64,000 bases of DNA from Catenulispora sp. EB89 (GTDB taxonomy: Bacteria; Actinomycetota; Actinomycetes; Streptomycetales; Catenulisporaceae). This document shows, piece by piece, positions 1 through 8,361 of the stretch. The DNA is taken from NCBI RefSeq assembly GCF_041261445.1, contig NZ_JBGCCU010000001.1:496001-560000 (forward strand), given 5' to 3'. The position numbers were made by a program, and so were the translations under genes. How positions within the stretch are numbered: position 1 is the stretch's first letter; each line of letters begins with the position of its first letter. The notes under the pieces were generated by a model, which did no database searches, was not told the origin of the DNA, and was given only the letters and a program-made list of their open reading frames with translations.

Positions 1-1488
1 CTTCTCGAACGCCGTGCGGATCGCGGTGAACACCCCGAAGGTCTTCGCCCCGGCGGCGTCCAGCAGGGTCTCGGACGGCACCTGGCCCAGCGGGGACAGC
101 GGCCGCGAGGAGGCCAGCTCCTTGGCCAGCAGCCGGGTCCGGTAGTCGCGCGGCAGGTCGGCGTAGCGCCAGGGCTGGTCGCCGAGCCGGTCGAAGAGCT
201 GCGCCAGCACGTGGTGGTGGGCGTCGGCGTGCTCGCGCACGTCCAGCACCGCGTGGTGCAGGCCGAAGGCGGCGACGGTGCGGATCGCGGTCTCCAGCTC
301 GCCGGTGGCGATCAGCTCGCCGCGGTCGGCGTGCAGCGAGTCGCGCATCAGGCTCAGGTCGCGCAGCAGCTCCGAGGTGCCCAGGTAGTCCCGGCGCGGG
401 TCGTGCTGGCGGCCCTCGGCGATCCGGGTCCGGGTGTTGAGAAGCTTCTGCCGGATCGTCGTCGCCTTGAGCCGGTACGGCTCCTCGGCGTTGAGCCGCT
501 TGTAGCGGTTCGGGATCTCCGGCAGCGCCTCCAGGTCGGCGTCCAGGGACGCCCGCAGCGCCTCGGTCGGCGCCGCGATCCGCTCGGAGGTGGACAGCAG
601 GTCGCGCAGCGAGTCCATGGTGGCCAGCGCGGTGCGGATCGCGTGCTCGTGCTGGAGCTCCAGCACGTCCAGCGTCATCTGCGGCGTGACGTTCGGGTTG
701 CCGTCCCGGTCGCCGCCGATCCACGAGCCGAAGCTCAGCGGCCGTGCGGACAGCGGCAGCTCCACGCCCAGCCGCCGCAGCTCGAAGGCCAGCTCCTCCA
801 GCACCTCCGGGGCGGCGTGCGCGGCCAGCTCGTCCAGGTAGTAGACGGCGTTGCGGGCCTCGTCGACCGGCTCGGGCCGGGTGATCCGGAGCTCGTCGGT
901 CTGCCACAGCTGCTCGACCGTCTCGGCCAGGCGGCGCTCGTTGTACGCGGTCTGCGGCGCCTCGAGCAGCTCGGCCACCTTGCGCAGCTTGGCGAGCACG
1001 GTGCGCCGCGCGGCCTCGGTCGGGTGCGCGGTGAAGACCGGCCGGACCGACAGGTGCGACACCGCGTCGGCGGCCGTGCCGGCCAGCCCCGCGGCCTGGA
1101 TCCGGTCCACCGCCTGGCCCAGCCACGAGCCCTCGGCGGCCCGGGTGGCGGCCAGCTCGCGGCCGCGGTGCACCTGCTCGGCGGTGTTGGCCAGGTTGAA
1201 GTACGCGGTGAAGGCCCGCACCAGCATGATCGCCTGCTCCGGGGCCACCGCGGCCAGCAGTTCGGACACGTCCGCGCCCTGCTTGCCCAGCGCGCGCACG
1301 GCCTCGACCTGCTCCAACAGGTCCGGACCGTGCTGGCGGACCAGGGTCTGGCCCAGCAGGTCCCCCAAGCGGCGGATCGCGGCGCGCAGCTCGGCGTCGT
1401 CGGCCGGGCGCGGGGAATTCTCGGTCGGGGGGTCTGTCGGGGTCTCTACGGCGGCGTCGTCGTTCTGGGGCGACGGTACGGCGGACAC
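1..1488 (-). CDS. ppc: Phosphoenolpyruvate carboxylase, N-terminal part (partial)
   Basis: This enzyme carboxylates PEP with bicarbonate to oxaloacetate, replenishing the TCA cycle in the cytoplasm. The frame is open for 496 codons from a GTG at 1488 and runs off the left edge, so about the first half of a roughly 900-residue protein is present. A perfect AGGAGG lies 5 nt upstream of the GTG, which fixes the start. The catalytic-histidine signature VFTAHPTEA is visible with His at residue 155, and the bicarbonate/PEP loop GGDRDGNPNV lies at residues 258-267. The first 30 or so residues are an Asp/Pro-rich extension. It is divergent from the signal peptidase gene, with about 170 nt between the two starts. 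Confidence 0.96.
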   Translation of the reverse strand, partial: MSAVPSPQNDDAAVETPTDPPTENSPRPADDAELRAAIRRLGDLLGQTLVRQHGPDLLEQVEAVRALGKQGADVSELLAAVAPEQAIMLVRAFTAYFNLANTAEQVHRGRELAATRAAEGSWLGQAVDRIQAAGLAGTAADAVSHLSVRPVFTAHPTEAARRTVLAKLRKVAELLEAPQTAYNERRLAETVEQLWQTDELRITRPEPVDEARNAVYYLDELAAHAAPEVLEELAFELRRLGVELPLSARPLSFGSWIGGDRDGNPNVTPQMTLDVLELQHEHAIRTALATMDSLRDLLSTSERIAAPTEALRASLDADLEALPEIPNRYKRLNAEEPYRLKATTIRQKLLNTRTRIAEGRQHDPRRDYLGTSELLRDLSLMRDSLHADRGELIATGELETAIRTVAAFGLHHAVLDVREHADAHHHVLAQLFDRLGDQPWRYADLPRDYRTRLLAKELASSRPLSPLGQVPSETLLDAAGAKTFGVFTAIRTAFEK

Positions 1489-1659
1489 AAGAGCCTCCTG
1501 ATGCCTGGCTGGATCGTCCCGATTGCTGCCCACTCTAAGCTGGGGTGCGGTTCTTGCCGATCTCCGTCCGGTTACTGGACTGAACCAGTGGGCTCTTCCT
1601 AGACCCGGAGATCGGCCATAAAGTGAACCGATATCCCAGGACTGGAAACGGGGGCGCAC

Positions 1660-2577
1660 GTGGCCGCTACTGATCCCGGCGCGGCCGTGGGCTCCCAGCC
1701 CGCGGAACCGCCTTTCGGCGACGGCAACGGCTATGGCGGTGGCAACGGCTATGGCGAGGGCTATCGCTACGGTGAGTCAGGCGACCTGCACGCGACGTCC
1801 GGCGGCCTGGAGCCCGAGACCGACCCGGTCGGGGCCGGCGGGGCGGGCGGGGATCCCGAGGACCCCACGACGCCCGGCCGCGGCCGCGGCCGCGGCCGGC
1901 GCGCGGCCCGGACCCGGCCGACGAAGCGCCGCCGGATCCCGGCCTGGCTGGAGATCCTCGGCTATGTGGTCATCTCGCTCACGCTGACCTCGCTGATCAA
2001 GACGTTCCTGGTCCAGATGTACTACATCCCCTCGCCGTCGATGGAGCCGACGACGTACAAGGGCGACCGCGTCTTCGTCGACAAGCTGTCCACCTGGGTC
2101 GGCGGCGCCCCGGCGCGCGACCAGGTGATCGTCTTCCACGACCCGCACAACTGGCTGATGAGCTCGGTCGGCAGCACCGGCGGCGCGATCAACCTGCCGG
2201 ACATCCTGGCCGCCGTGGGCATCCTGCCGGACCAGCACGACGACCTGCTCATCAAGCGGATCATCGGCGTGGCCGGCGACACCATCGAGTGCAAGACGCA
2301 GGACGGCCCGGTGTACCGCAACGGCGTCGCACTGGATGAGTCCTCGTTCATCATGAACGGCAAGCAGGGCATGCCCTGTTACAACGGCACGTACAAGGTG
2401 ACGGTGCCGGCCGGGAACCTGTGGGTGCTCGGCGACAACCGCGAGCACTCCGGCGACTCGTCGTGGAACTACCTCAAGAAGGGTGGCGACGCGGGCTTCG
2501 TGCCGACCAAGAACGTGGTCGGACATGTCGTCGGGGTCGTGTCCTGGCTGCGCGACGACCATCCCGCGGGTTCGTAG
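1660..2577 (+). CDS. lepB: Signal peptidase I (S26A)
   Basis: This is a type I leader peptidase that removes signal peptides from Sec- and Tat-exported proteins at the outer face of the membrane. The protein has 305 residues with a GTG start preceded by a G-rich site. Residues 1-93 are a long cytoplasmic Gly/Tyr- and Arg-rich extension, followed by one membrane segment at about 97-119. The catalytic serine is S127 in the motif PSPSMEP, the general-base lysine is K199 in IKRIIGVAGD, and the conserved LGDNREHSGDS box lies at about 257-267. Actinobacteria often carry several paralogues, so this may be one of a set, but no second copy is visible here. The long Gly/Tyr-rich tail is unusual compared with the E. 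coli enzyme. Confidence 0.95.
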   Translation: MAATDPGAAVGSQPAEPPFGDGNGYGGGNGYGEGYRYGESGDLHATSGGLEPETDPVGAGGAGGDPEDPTTPGRGRGRGRRAARTRPTKRRRIPAWLEILGYVVISLTLTSLIKTFLVQMYYIPSPSMEPTTYKGDRVFVDKLSTWVGGAPARDQVIVFHDPHNWLMSSVGSTGGAINLPDILAAVGILPDQHDDLLIKRIIGVAGDTIECKTQDGPVYRNGVALDESSFIMNGKQGMPCYNGTYKVTVPAGNLWVLGDNREHSGDSSWNYLKKGGDAGFVPTKNVVGHVVGVVSWLRDDHPAGS

Positions 2578-2606
2578 GCCTTTCGGCGAAGTTTCGCTTT
2601 GCGGTG

Positions 2607-2640
2607 GTTGAGTGTTCGTCGTCCAGTGCGGACACTCAAC
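2607..2640 (+). terminator. Inverted repeat between lepB and phospholipase C
   Basis: A 12-bp inverted repeat (GTTGAGTGTTCG paired with CGGACACTCAAC, one G-U pair, 10-nt loop) starts 29 nt after the lepB stop. It has no U-tract, so it may be a weak terminator or an operator for the downstream gene rather than a strong terminator. Confidence 0.4.
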
Positions 2641-2677
2641 GGAGCCCTCCCCTTGAACCGCAAGGAGCTCCGCCCCC

Positions 2678-4738
2678 ATGACCGCAGTGAATCGACGTAG
2701 GTTCCTCCAGATCACCGGCGGCACCGCCGCCGCGACCTCGATGCCGATGCTCACCGCGAGCATCGCCCGCGCCGCCGCCGTGCAGCCCGCCCGGCGCACC
2801 GGCACCATCAAGGACATCGAGCACGTGGTGATCCTCATGCAGGAGAACCGCAGCTTCGACCACTACTTCGGCACCCTGCGCGGGGTCCGCGGCTTCGGCG
2901 ACCCGCGTCCGGCGCGGCTGCCGAACGGCAAGGCGGTCTGGCACCAGACGGACGCCTCGGGTAGCGAGATCCTGCCCTGGCGGCCGGCCGGCGTGCCGGA
3001 CCTGGGCCTGAAGTTCCTGGACGGCCTGGACCACAGCTGGAACGGCGGCCACCAGGCCTGGAACCACGGCAACTACGACCAGTGGATCCCGGCCAAGGGT
3101 CCGGGCACGATGGCGCACTTCGAGCGCGACGACATCCCGTTCCACTTCGCCCTGGCTGACGCCTTCACGGTCTGCGACGCGTACCACTGCTCGCTGATGA
3201 CCTCGACCGACCCGAACCGCTACTACCTGTGGACCGGCTTCACGGGCAACGACGGCAAGGGCGGCGGCCCGGTCCTGAACAACGCCGAGGCCGGCTACGA
3301 CTGGACCACCTACCCCGAGCGGCTGCAGGCCGCCGGCGTCTCCTGGAAGATCTACCAGGACATCGGCACCGGCCTGGACGCCAACGGTTCGTGGGGCTGG
3401 ACCAACGACGCCTACATCGGCAACTACGGCGACACCTCGGTGCTGTACTTCCACCAGTACCAGAACGCCAAGGTCGGCGACCCGCTGTACGAGAACGCCC
3501 GCACCGGCACCAACGCCGCGGCCGGGCAGAGCTACTTCGACGTGCTGGCCCAGGACGTCAAGAACGGCAAGCTGCCGCAGGTCTCCTGGATCACCGCGCC
3601 GGAGGCGTTCAGCGAGCACCCGAACTGGCCGGTGAACTACGGCGCCTGGTACGTCTCGCAGGTCCTGGACATCCTGTCCTCGGACGAGGACCTGTGGAGC
3701 AAGACCGCGTTGTTCATCATGTACGACGAGAACGACGGCTTCTTCGACCACGTGGTCCCGCCGTTCGTGCCCGGCGGCCCGGTCGGCGGCGCCTCCACGG
3801 TCGACACCTCGACCGAGTACTACTCGGCCGGCGCAGGCTTCGACGAGGGCTCCTACGGCCTGGGTCTGCGGGTGCCGATGTTCGTGGTCTCGCCCTGGAG
3901 CAAGGGCGGCTGGGTCGACTCCGAGACCTTCGACCACACCTCGGTGATCCGCTTCCTGGAGAAGCGGTTCGGCGTGCACGAGCCCAACATCTCGCCCTGG
4001 CGCCGCGCCGTCTGCGGCGACCTGACCAGCGCCTTCGACTTCGGGCTGCGCGAGACCGAGGTCCCGGAGCTGCCGAGCACCGCCTCCTACGTGCCGCCGG
4101 ACCACGCCCGGCACAACAGCTACCCCGTGACCCTGCCGACGAGCACGGTGCTGCCGAAGCAGGAGGCCGGCCGGCGCCCCGCCCGCCCGTTGCCGTACGA
4201 CCTGGCGGCGGACGGCCGGATCACGGGCGGGGCGCTGCGGATCGCCTTCGCCAGCCACGGCCCGGCCGGCGCGGCGTTCGTGGTCACCTCGACCACGGAC
4301 AAGACCGGCCCGTGGAGCTACACGGTCGGCGCGCGGCAGGGGATCGACGGGACCTGGAAGCTCGCCGGCGCGTACGACTACGACGTGCGCGGCGCCAACG
4401 GCTTCCTGCGCGAGTTCAAGGGCGACGCCGCCAAGGCCGGGCTGGAGGTCGTCGCGGAGCACGTCGGCAGCAGCCGCAACCTGAAGCTGACGCTGACCAA
4501 CAACGGCCATGCCGACGTCACGGTGACCGTCACCGACTCCTACGGCTGCGACGACCGGGCCACGCACCGGGTCCGCGCGGGCAAGCACGTCACGCACGTC
4601 GTGAACGCCGGCGAGTCCGACGGCTGGTACGACGCCACGGTCACCACCGACCACGACGCGACGTACGTGCGGCGCTTCGCCGGCCACGTGGAGAACGGCC
4701 GGCCCAGCGCCAGCGACCCGGCGATCATCACCGGCTGA
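2678..4738 (+). CDS. Tat-exported phosphocholine-type phospholipase C
   Basis: This 686-residue secreted phosphoesterase most likely hydrolyses phosphatidylcholine or sphingomyelin-type lipids (bacterial non-haemolytic PLC family). The N-terminus carries a twin-arginine signal (NRRRFLQIT, residues 5-13) followed by a hydrophobic stretch ending near ARAAA. The catalytic phosphoesterase domain begins with IEHVVILMQENRSFDHYFG (about residues 47-65) and includes MYDENDGFFDHVVPP (about 348-362), both with the metal-binding Asp/Glu/Asn/His of the family. Two C-terminal beta-sandwich repeats of the DUF756 type occupy roughly residues 505-585 and 600-680. Length and domain order match full-length family members. 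A strong terminator follows. Induction by phosphate starvation is common in relatives, but no pho box was identified here. Confidence 0.93.
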   Translation: MTAVNRRRFLQITGGTAAATSMPMLTASIARAAAVQPARRTGTIKDIEHVVILMQENRSFDHYFGTLRGVRGFGDPRPARLPNGKAVWHQTDASGSEILPWRPAGVPDLGLKFLDGLDHSWNGGHQAWNHGNYDQWIPAKGPGTMAHFERDDIPFHFALADAFTVCDAYHCSLMTSTDPNRYYLWTGFTGNDGKGGGPVLNNAEAGYDWTTYPERLQAAGVSWKIYQDIGTGLDANGSWGWTNDAYIGNYGDTSVLYFHQYQNAKVGDPLYENARTGTNAAAGQSYFDVLAQDVKNGKLPQVSWITAPEAFSEHPNWPVNYGAWYVSQVLDILSSDEDLWSKTALFIMYDENDGFFDHVVPPFVPGGPVGGASTVDTSTEYYSAGAGFDEGSYGLGLRVPMFVVSPWSKGGWVDSETFDHTSVIRFLEKRFGVHEPNISPWRRAVCGDLTSAFDFGLRETEVPELPSTASYVPPDHARHNSYPVTLPTSTVLPKQEAGRRPARPLPYDLAADGRITGGALRIAFASHGPAGAAFVVTSTTDKTGPWSYTVGARQGIDGTWKLAGAYDYDVRGANGFLREFKGDAAKAGLEVVAEHVGSSRNLKLTLTNNGHADVTVTVTDSYGCDDRATHRVRAGKHVTHVVNAGESDGWYDATVTTDHDATYVRRFAGHVENGRPSASDPAIITG

Positions 4739-4768
4739 GCAGGCTGAACGGACCGGAAGAGAACACTG

Positions 4769-4796
4769 AACGCCCCGGGGCTTCCCCGGGGCGTTT
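4769..4796 (+). terminator. Rho-independent terminator after phospholipase C
   Basis: A perfect 10-bp GC stem (CGCCCCGGGG / CCCCGGGGCG, extended by AA/TT) with a 3-nt loop, ending in TTT, lies 30 nt past the stop codon. Confidence 0.85.
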
Positions 4797-4847
4797 ACTT
4801 ATCCCTTATTGATCGAGGGCTTACCGGGCGACGGCGACCATCGAGGC

Positions 4848-5126
4848 ATGAAGTCGAGAATCGCTTCGGCGCTGGTCGTTGTGGCCTGTGTGGGCGCCCT
4901 GACCGCGTGCTCGGGCAAGAGCCCGTCGGGTGTGGGCGTGACAGCCACCACCACCACTGCTCCAGGCGTGCCGGGAGCATCCAGCGAGAGCAGTGTCGGC
5001 CGCACTGACTCGCAAGGGGTAGCAGGCGACCCGGACGGCGATCTGTCGTCGATCGACCAACAGCTGTCGGACATCAACGGTGCGCTGAGCTCGGCCGAGC
5101 CGACTCAGACCGCCGGTGACAACTAG
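4848..5126 (+). CDS. Small putative lipoprotein
   Basis: This is a 92-residue protein whose N-terminus is a lipoprotein signal peptide: basic MKSR, a hydrophobic core and a lipobox ending ALTAC, with Cys at residue 21. The mature part is Thr/Ser/Gly-rich and low in complexity, with a short acidic helix near the C-terminus (SSIDQQLSDINGAL). I chose the ATG at 4848 because it begins the signal peptide; a longer in-frame start at 4809 would put a charged stretch in front of it. The stop is 9 nt from the next gene, so the two are probably co-transcribed. No family was recognised. Confidence 0.7.
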   Translation: MKSRIASALVVVACVGALTACSGKSPSGVGVTATTTTAPGVPGASSESSVGRTDSQGVAGDPDGDLSSIDQQLSDINGALSSAEPTQTAGDN

Positions 5127-5135
5127 GAGATCCCC

Positions 5136-5882
5136 ATGTCTTTCCGTACCCGCCTGAGTGCCGCAGCCGTCGGCGCCCTCATCGCCGTCGGCGCCGTCGC
5201 GCTGCCCGCCAACGCCGCCACCACCTCGAACACCACCTCGAACGCCGCCGCCGACAATCCCGCCGCGTTGACCAAGGCGAAGACCGCGGTCACCGACGGC
5301 ATCACCGACCGCCTGACCACCCTGGGCAAGCTCCAGACGGCGCTGGCCGGGTACAAGGACGTGCCGGACGCCGCGCGGTCCACGCTCAGCCAGGTCATCT
5401 CCTCCGATGTCAGCGGCCTGACGGCGCTGAAGACGAAGGTGGCCGGCGAGACCACGGCGGCCGCGGTCCGCGCGGACGGCAAGGCGATGGTCGACGACTA
5501 CCGCGTCTACGTCCTGGTGGCGCCGAAGGTCCACCTCACGCACGCGCTGGACGTCGAGACCGCCGCGCTGGCCCGCCTGGTGAAGGTGCACGACGCGCTG
5601 GCCGACCGGCTGGCCAAGGACCCGGCCGCGGACACCGCCGCGAACAAGGACCTGCTCGCCGACATGACCACGGTGATCCAGGCGGCCGACGCCCGGATCG
5701 ACGGCAAGGACGCCGCGCTGCTGGCGCTCACGCCCGGCCCGGACGGCAAGGCGCTGACCGCTTCGGTGAAGGACGTCAGCGGCGCCGCCAAGGACGCTCG
5801 CGACGACATCAAGAAGGCCGTGACGGACGCCAAGACGGTCCGCGACGCGCTGAAGAACGCCCCGAAGGCCGCCAACGGCTGA
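5136..5882 (+). CDS. Secreted Ala/Lys/Asp-rich helical protein, function unknown
   Basis: A 248-residue protein with a Sec signal peptide (hydrophobic residues about 8-26, cleavage near PANAA). The mature part is predicted to be almost all helix, rich in Ala, Asp and Lys, with heptad-like spacing suggestive of a coiled-coil bundle. It has no cysteines and no recognisable catalytic motif. An AGGAGA site 5-6 nt before the ATG supports the start. It follows the small lipoprotein by 9 nt, so the pair may form a two-gene cell-envelope operon. Function is unknown. Confidence 0.75.
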   Translation: MSFRTRLSAAAVGALIAVGAVALPANAATTSNTTSNAAADNPAALTKAKTAVTDGITDRLTTLGKLQTALAGYKDVPDAARSTLSQVISSDVSGLTALKTKVAGETTAAAVRADGKAMVDDYRVYVLVAPKVHLTHALDVETAALARLVKVHDALADRLAKDPAADTAANKDLLADMTTVIQAADARIDGKDAALLALTPGPDGKALTASVKDVSGAAKDARDDIKKAVTDAKTVRDALKNAPKAANG

Positions 5883-6229
5883 CGGCGCCGCCCGCGAGGC
5901 TGACAGTGCCTTGTGAGAGTCTCCGCGGTGAGCCGGGTCGGGACGCCCGGCACGCCGTACGAGTGAAGAACGAGTGGCAGTGCGCGACACAACTGAATCA
6001 ATGAGCTGAGCACCCGCTCGCCGGACCTCCGGCCGGCCGAAACGGTGCCAGCGCATGGAAAAGGCCCCGCGGTACGCGTCCCGCGGGGCCTTTCATACGG
6101 TGAGAATCACTCCGACGAGCGATAACGGACTTTCGCCCGATTGAGCGACGGGGGAGATCAGTCCCCGCCTCCGCCCGCCGGTGTGTGCCGGAGCGGACCC
6201 CGGCACGTCACTCCAGCAGGAGCGTGGAC
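5883..6229. other. Intergenic stretch holding a shared terminator
   Basis: No credible gene was seen here. The stretch separates two convergent genes and holds one strong hairpin (listed separately) that can terminate transcription from both sides. No tandem repeats were noted. Confidence 0.6.
6060..6093 (+). terminator. Bidirectional terminator between convergent secreted-protein genes
   Basis: A perfect 13-bp stem (AAAGGCCCCGCGG / CCGCGGGGCCTTT) with an 8-nt loop. The A/T runs at both ends allow termination in either direction. Confidence 0.85.
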
Positions 6230-6769
6230 TTAGAGGTCCAGGCCGCCCTTGCCCAGGATGCCCGAGGAGCCGATCAGGCCGCCCGCGCCGGCACCCGCGC
6301 CGTTGTTCTGCGAGCCGGCGCCGTTGCCGGTGGCGTGCGAGCTGCTGCTGTCGCCCGCGCCGACCGAGCCGTGGCTGTTGTTGCCGGCCTGCGACGAACC
6401 CTGGTTCGAGGTGCAGGAGTTGTCGTAGGTGTCGGTGGTGATGTTGCCGTTGCTCAGCACGTTCAGGTTCGCGTGCTCCAGCAGGTGGTTCAGGCTCACG
6501 CCGACCGGCACCAGGCCGACCAGGCCCTGCGCGGTCAGGTCCGGCACGGTGTGGTCCGCCAGGCAGCCCAGGTTCGGGGCGACGTTGACGTTGTTCAGCG
6601 CGTTGACCGGGATCAGACCGCCCTGGCCGACGTTGTTGTCGCCGGCCTTGTGGTGCTCGCTGCCGCCGTTCCAGGCGTCGTCGGCCGCCGCGGAGGCGAT
6701 GCCGGCCATGCCCACGACACCCGCGCTGGCCAGCGCGGCGATAACGGTGGCGTGCTTCAGAAATGCCAT
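6230..6769 (-). CDS. Secreted rodlin-like protein
   Basis: A 179-residue secreted protein. The start at 6769 gives a clean signal peptide (MAFLKHATVIAALASAG..., cleavage after IASAA); an upstream in-frame extension lacks signal character. The mature part contains hydrophobic, Asn-rich segments such as LIPVNALNNVNVAPNLGC and VPVGVSLNHLLEHANLNVLS, with two cysteines, followed by a Ser/Gly/Asn-rich tail. This pattern of Asn/Val-rich strands with a Cys pair resembles the rodlins that organise hydrophobic rodlets on aerial hyphae of filamentous actinomycetes. The resemblance is by eye only. It heads a run of three small secreted proteins on this strand, and the upstream region is notably AT-richer than its surroundings. 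Confidence 0.6.
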   Translation of the reverse strand: MAFLKHATVIAALASAGVVGMAGIASAAADDAWNGGSEHHKAGDNNVGQGGLIPVNALNNVNVAPNLGCLADHTVPDLTAQGLVGLVPVGVSLNHLLEHANLNVLSNGNITTDTYDNSCTSNQGSSQAGNNSHGSVGAGDSSSSHATGNGAGSQNNGAGAGAGGLIGSSGILGKGGLDL

Positions 6770-7176
6770 GTTGATCGTTCTTCCTTGTCGATGTGGATCG
6801 ATGGTGACCTGACGGGCGAGGAATCCGGAGCCCGCCACCTTGTTGCTTTGAACCATACTGCCATTCGCGAAGAATCGTATATCAAGTCGGGAGGCGCGCG
6901 GCCCAAGACACTGACGAGTGATTGATTGGACGTCATTCTTCGTACTTTCCACGCTGGCTGAACAAGGCAATCAAGCAGGTCAAACAAGCTTTCGGCATCT
7001 CACTGGTGGTGCAGATCAATGCTGTCGAAGGGTGGTCGGCCGACGATATTCCGTCTTTGTTGACCCGTTGGGGGCCCTGCGTCGGGATCGCCGGCCGGCG
7101 GATTCCTGTGACTAACGACTCGCCTGACAAAATGCATTGGCCGAGACCGGGTGGAAGGTGGAAGGAATTGCGGCGT
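6770..7176. other. AT-richer intergenic region upstream of the rodlin-like gene
   Basis: About 400 nt without a convincing gene; base composition is visibly less GC-rich than in flanking genes, which fits a promoter/regulatory region for the rodlin-like gene. A weak promoter-like pair on the minus strand (TTGATA and a TATG-type hexamer, about 6845-6885) can be drawn but is not distinctive. Confidence 0.4.
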
Positions 7177-7623
7177 TCAGAACGTGGTCTGGACGCCCGC
7201 GACGGACACGTTGCGCAGGATCTCGAATCCGGGTCCGGCCGCGCCCGCGTCCTGGCACGGTCTGGCAGGCGTCGTCCCGGGACCCAGCGGGTCGTCAATC
7301 GAGATCGGCGCGATACACAGATCGCTGAGAACGTGGACGCCTCCGGTGCTGCCGGGGTGCCGGCAGGCGTCGCCCGGATTCGGGAAGGGGTCGGAGACCA
7401 GGGGTCCGGACCAGTGCAGCGGGGCGACGCACCAGTTGTTGGCGAACTCCAGCGCGTTCTCGACGGCCAGGACGCCCGGTGTGGGGGCGGTCCGCGGAGC
7501 CGTCGGAGGTGTCGGAGTCGTCAGTGGTGCGGTCGTCGCCGCGGCGGTGCCGGCCGAGGCCAGGACGCCACCGAGCGTGGCGGCGGTCGCGGCCGCCACC
7601 GTCAGGATTGCCCGGGAACGCAA
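7177..7623 (-). CDS. Small secreted protein with four cysteines, function unknown
   Basis: A 148-residue protein whose only well-placed start is a TTG at 7623, seven nt after an AAGGGAG ribosome-binding site. Residues 1-29 form a signal peptide ending in AGTAAA. A Thr/Pro-rich linker (about 30-52) follows, then a compact part with four Cys residues that could form two disulfides (NNWC, DACRH, SDLC, RPCQD). The segment NNWCVAPLHWSGPL resembles the segment NDNWRAAPWLASSPV in the next secreted protein, suggesting the two are distantly related. No known family was recognised. It is probably a surface or exported structural protein, judged from its neighbours only. Confidence 0.65.
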   Translation of the reverse strand: MRSRAILTVAAATAATLGGVLASAGTAAATTAPLTTPTPPTAPRTAPTPGVLAVENALEFANNWCVAPLHWSGPLVSDPFPNPGDACRHPGSTGGVHVLSDLCIAPISIDDPLGPGTTPARPCQDAGAAGPGFEILRNVSVAGVQTTF

Positions 7624-7686
7624 CGTGGTTCTCCCTTGACTTCGAAGCGCGGGCCCGGCGGTTCGTGCCGGGCCCGCACGGTCCGG

Positions 7687-8361
7687 CTAGAGCAGGCCGC
7701 CGAGCGCGCTGCCGATGATCGGCAGGCCCGCGGTGGTGTTGCCGGCGGTCGGCGCCATCTGGCCGGCCGCGGCCTGGTCGGCCGCCCAGCCGTGCTCCTC
7801 ACCCGGGGGGCAGGGGTTCGGGACCGGGGGCGGGCACGGCACCGGCGGCGGGGGCGGAGGGGTGACCGGCGGGGGGCACGGAACCGGCGGGCACGGCACC
7901 GGCGGCGGCGGGGGCACCGGCGGGCACGGCGGCGGCGGGGGCGGGCACGGCTGGGTCACCGGCGGCGGCGGGGGCACCGGCGGGGTGGGGGGCGTGGGCG
8001 GGGTGGGCGGGGTCCACGTCGAGGGCGGGCAGACCACGGTGCACGGAGGCGGGTTGCCCATCGGCGGCGGACCCGGCACCGGCGGCGTCTGGTCCATGTC
8101 GCCGGTCCCGGCGCACAGCTTCTGGACCAGGTCGCTGCTGACGGTGCCGGCGACGGTCTTGTCGCGCTGCATGCCGCACAGGCCGGACATGGTGTCCTGG
8201 TGGTCGAACGGCATGCCGTGCACTGCCACCGGGCTGGAGGCCAGCCACGGGGCGGCGCGCCAGTTGTCGTTGGCGGTGGTCGCGTGGGCCGCGCCGGCGG
8301 CAGCGATGAACGCGCCACCGGAGGACAAGGCCACGGCGGCGAAGGACAGGTACTTGCGCAT
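7687..8361 (-). CDS. Secreted Pro/Cys-rich repeat protein
   Basis: A 224-residue exported protein with a good GAAAGGAG site 6 nt before the ATG. After a signal peptide (cleavage near AAHAT) there is a short globular part with two Cys (residues about 30-85). From about residue 95 to 190 it is an extended Pro/Cys tract built of CPPP, CPPVP and PPTPP units with at least ten cysteines. The last 20 residues are hydrophobic and Gly-rich (GLPIIGSALGGLL). Such a tract would form a stiff, potentially disulfide-crosslinked polyproline rod at the surface. The DNA of the tract is a degenerate GGCGG-type repeat. It is grouped with two other secreted genes. Function is unknown. Confidence 0.7.
   Translation of the reverse strand: MRKYLSFAAVALSSGGAFIAAAGAAHATTANDNWRAAPWLASSPVAVHGMPFDHQDTMSGLCGMQRDKTVAGTVSSDLVQKLCAGTGDMDQTPPVPGPPPMGNPPPCTVVCPPSTWTPPTPPTPPTPPVPPPPPVTQPCPPPPPPCPPVPPPPPVPCPPVPCPPPVTPPPPPPVPCPPPVPNPCPPGEEHGWAADQAAAGQMAPTAGNTTAGLPIIGSALGGLL

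Noticed and set aside
211-1602. A plus-strand frame opposite ppc
   Set aside because: Ppc motifs on the minus strand with a perfect ribosome site are decisive.
2636-4687. A 683-codon open frame on the minus strand opposite phospholipase C
   Set aside because: It is Val/Gly/Arg-rich with no domain, an artefact of G/C at third positions of the real gene on the other strand.
6230-6769. Chaplin
   Set aside because: Chaplin domains are about 40 residues with two Cys and a characteristic GNxxxVxxxxPxNxCG-type pattern; the longer Asn/Val segments fit rodlin-like proteins better, though not conclusively.
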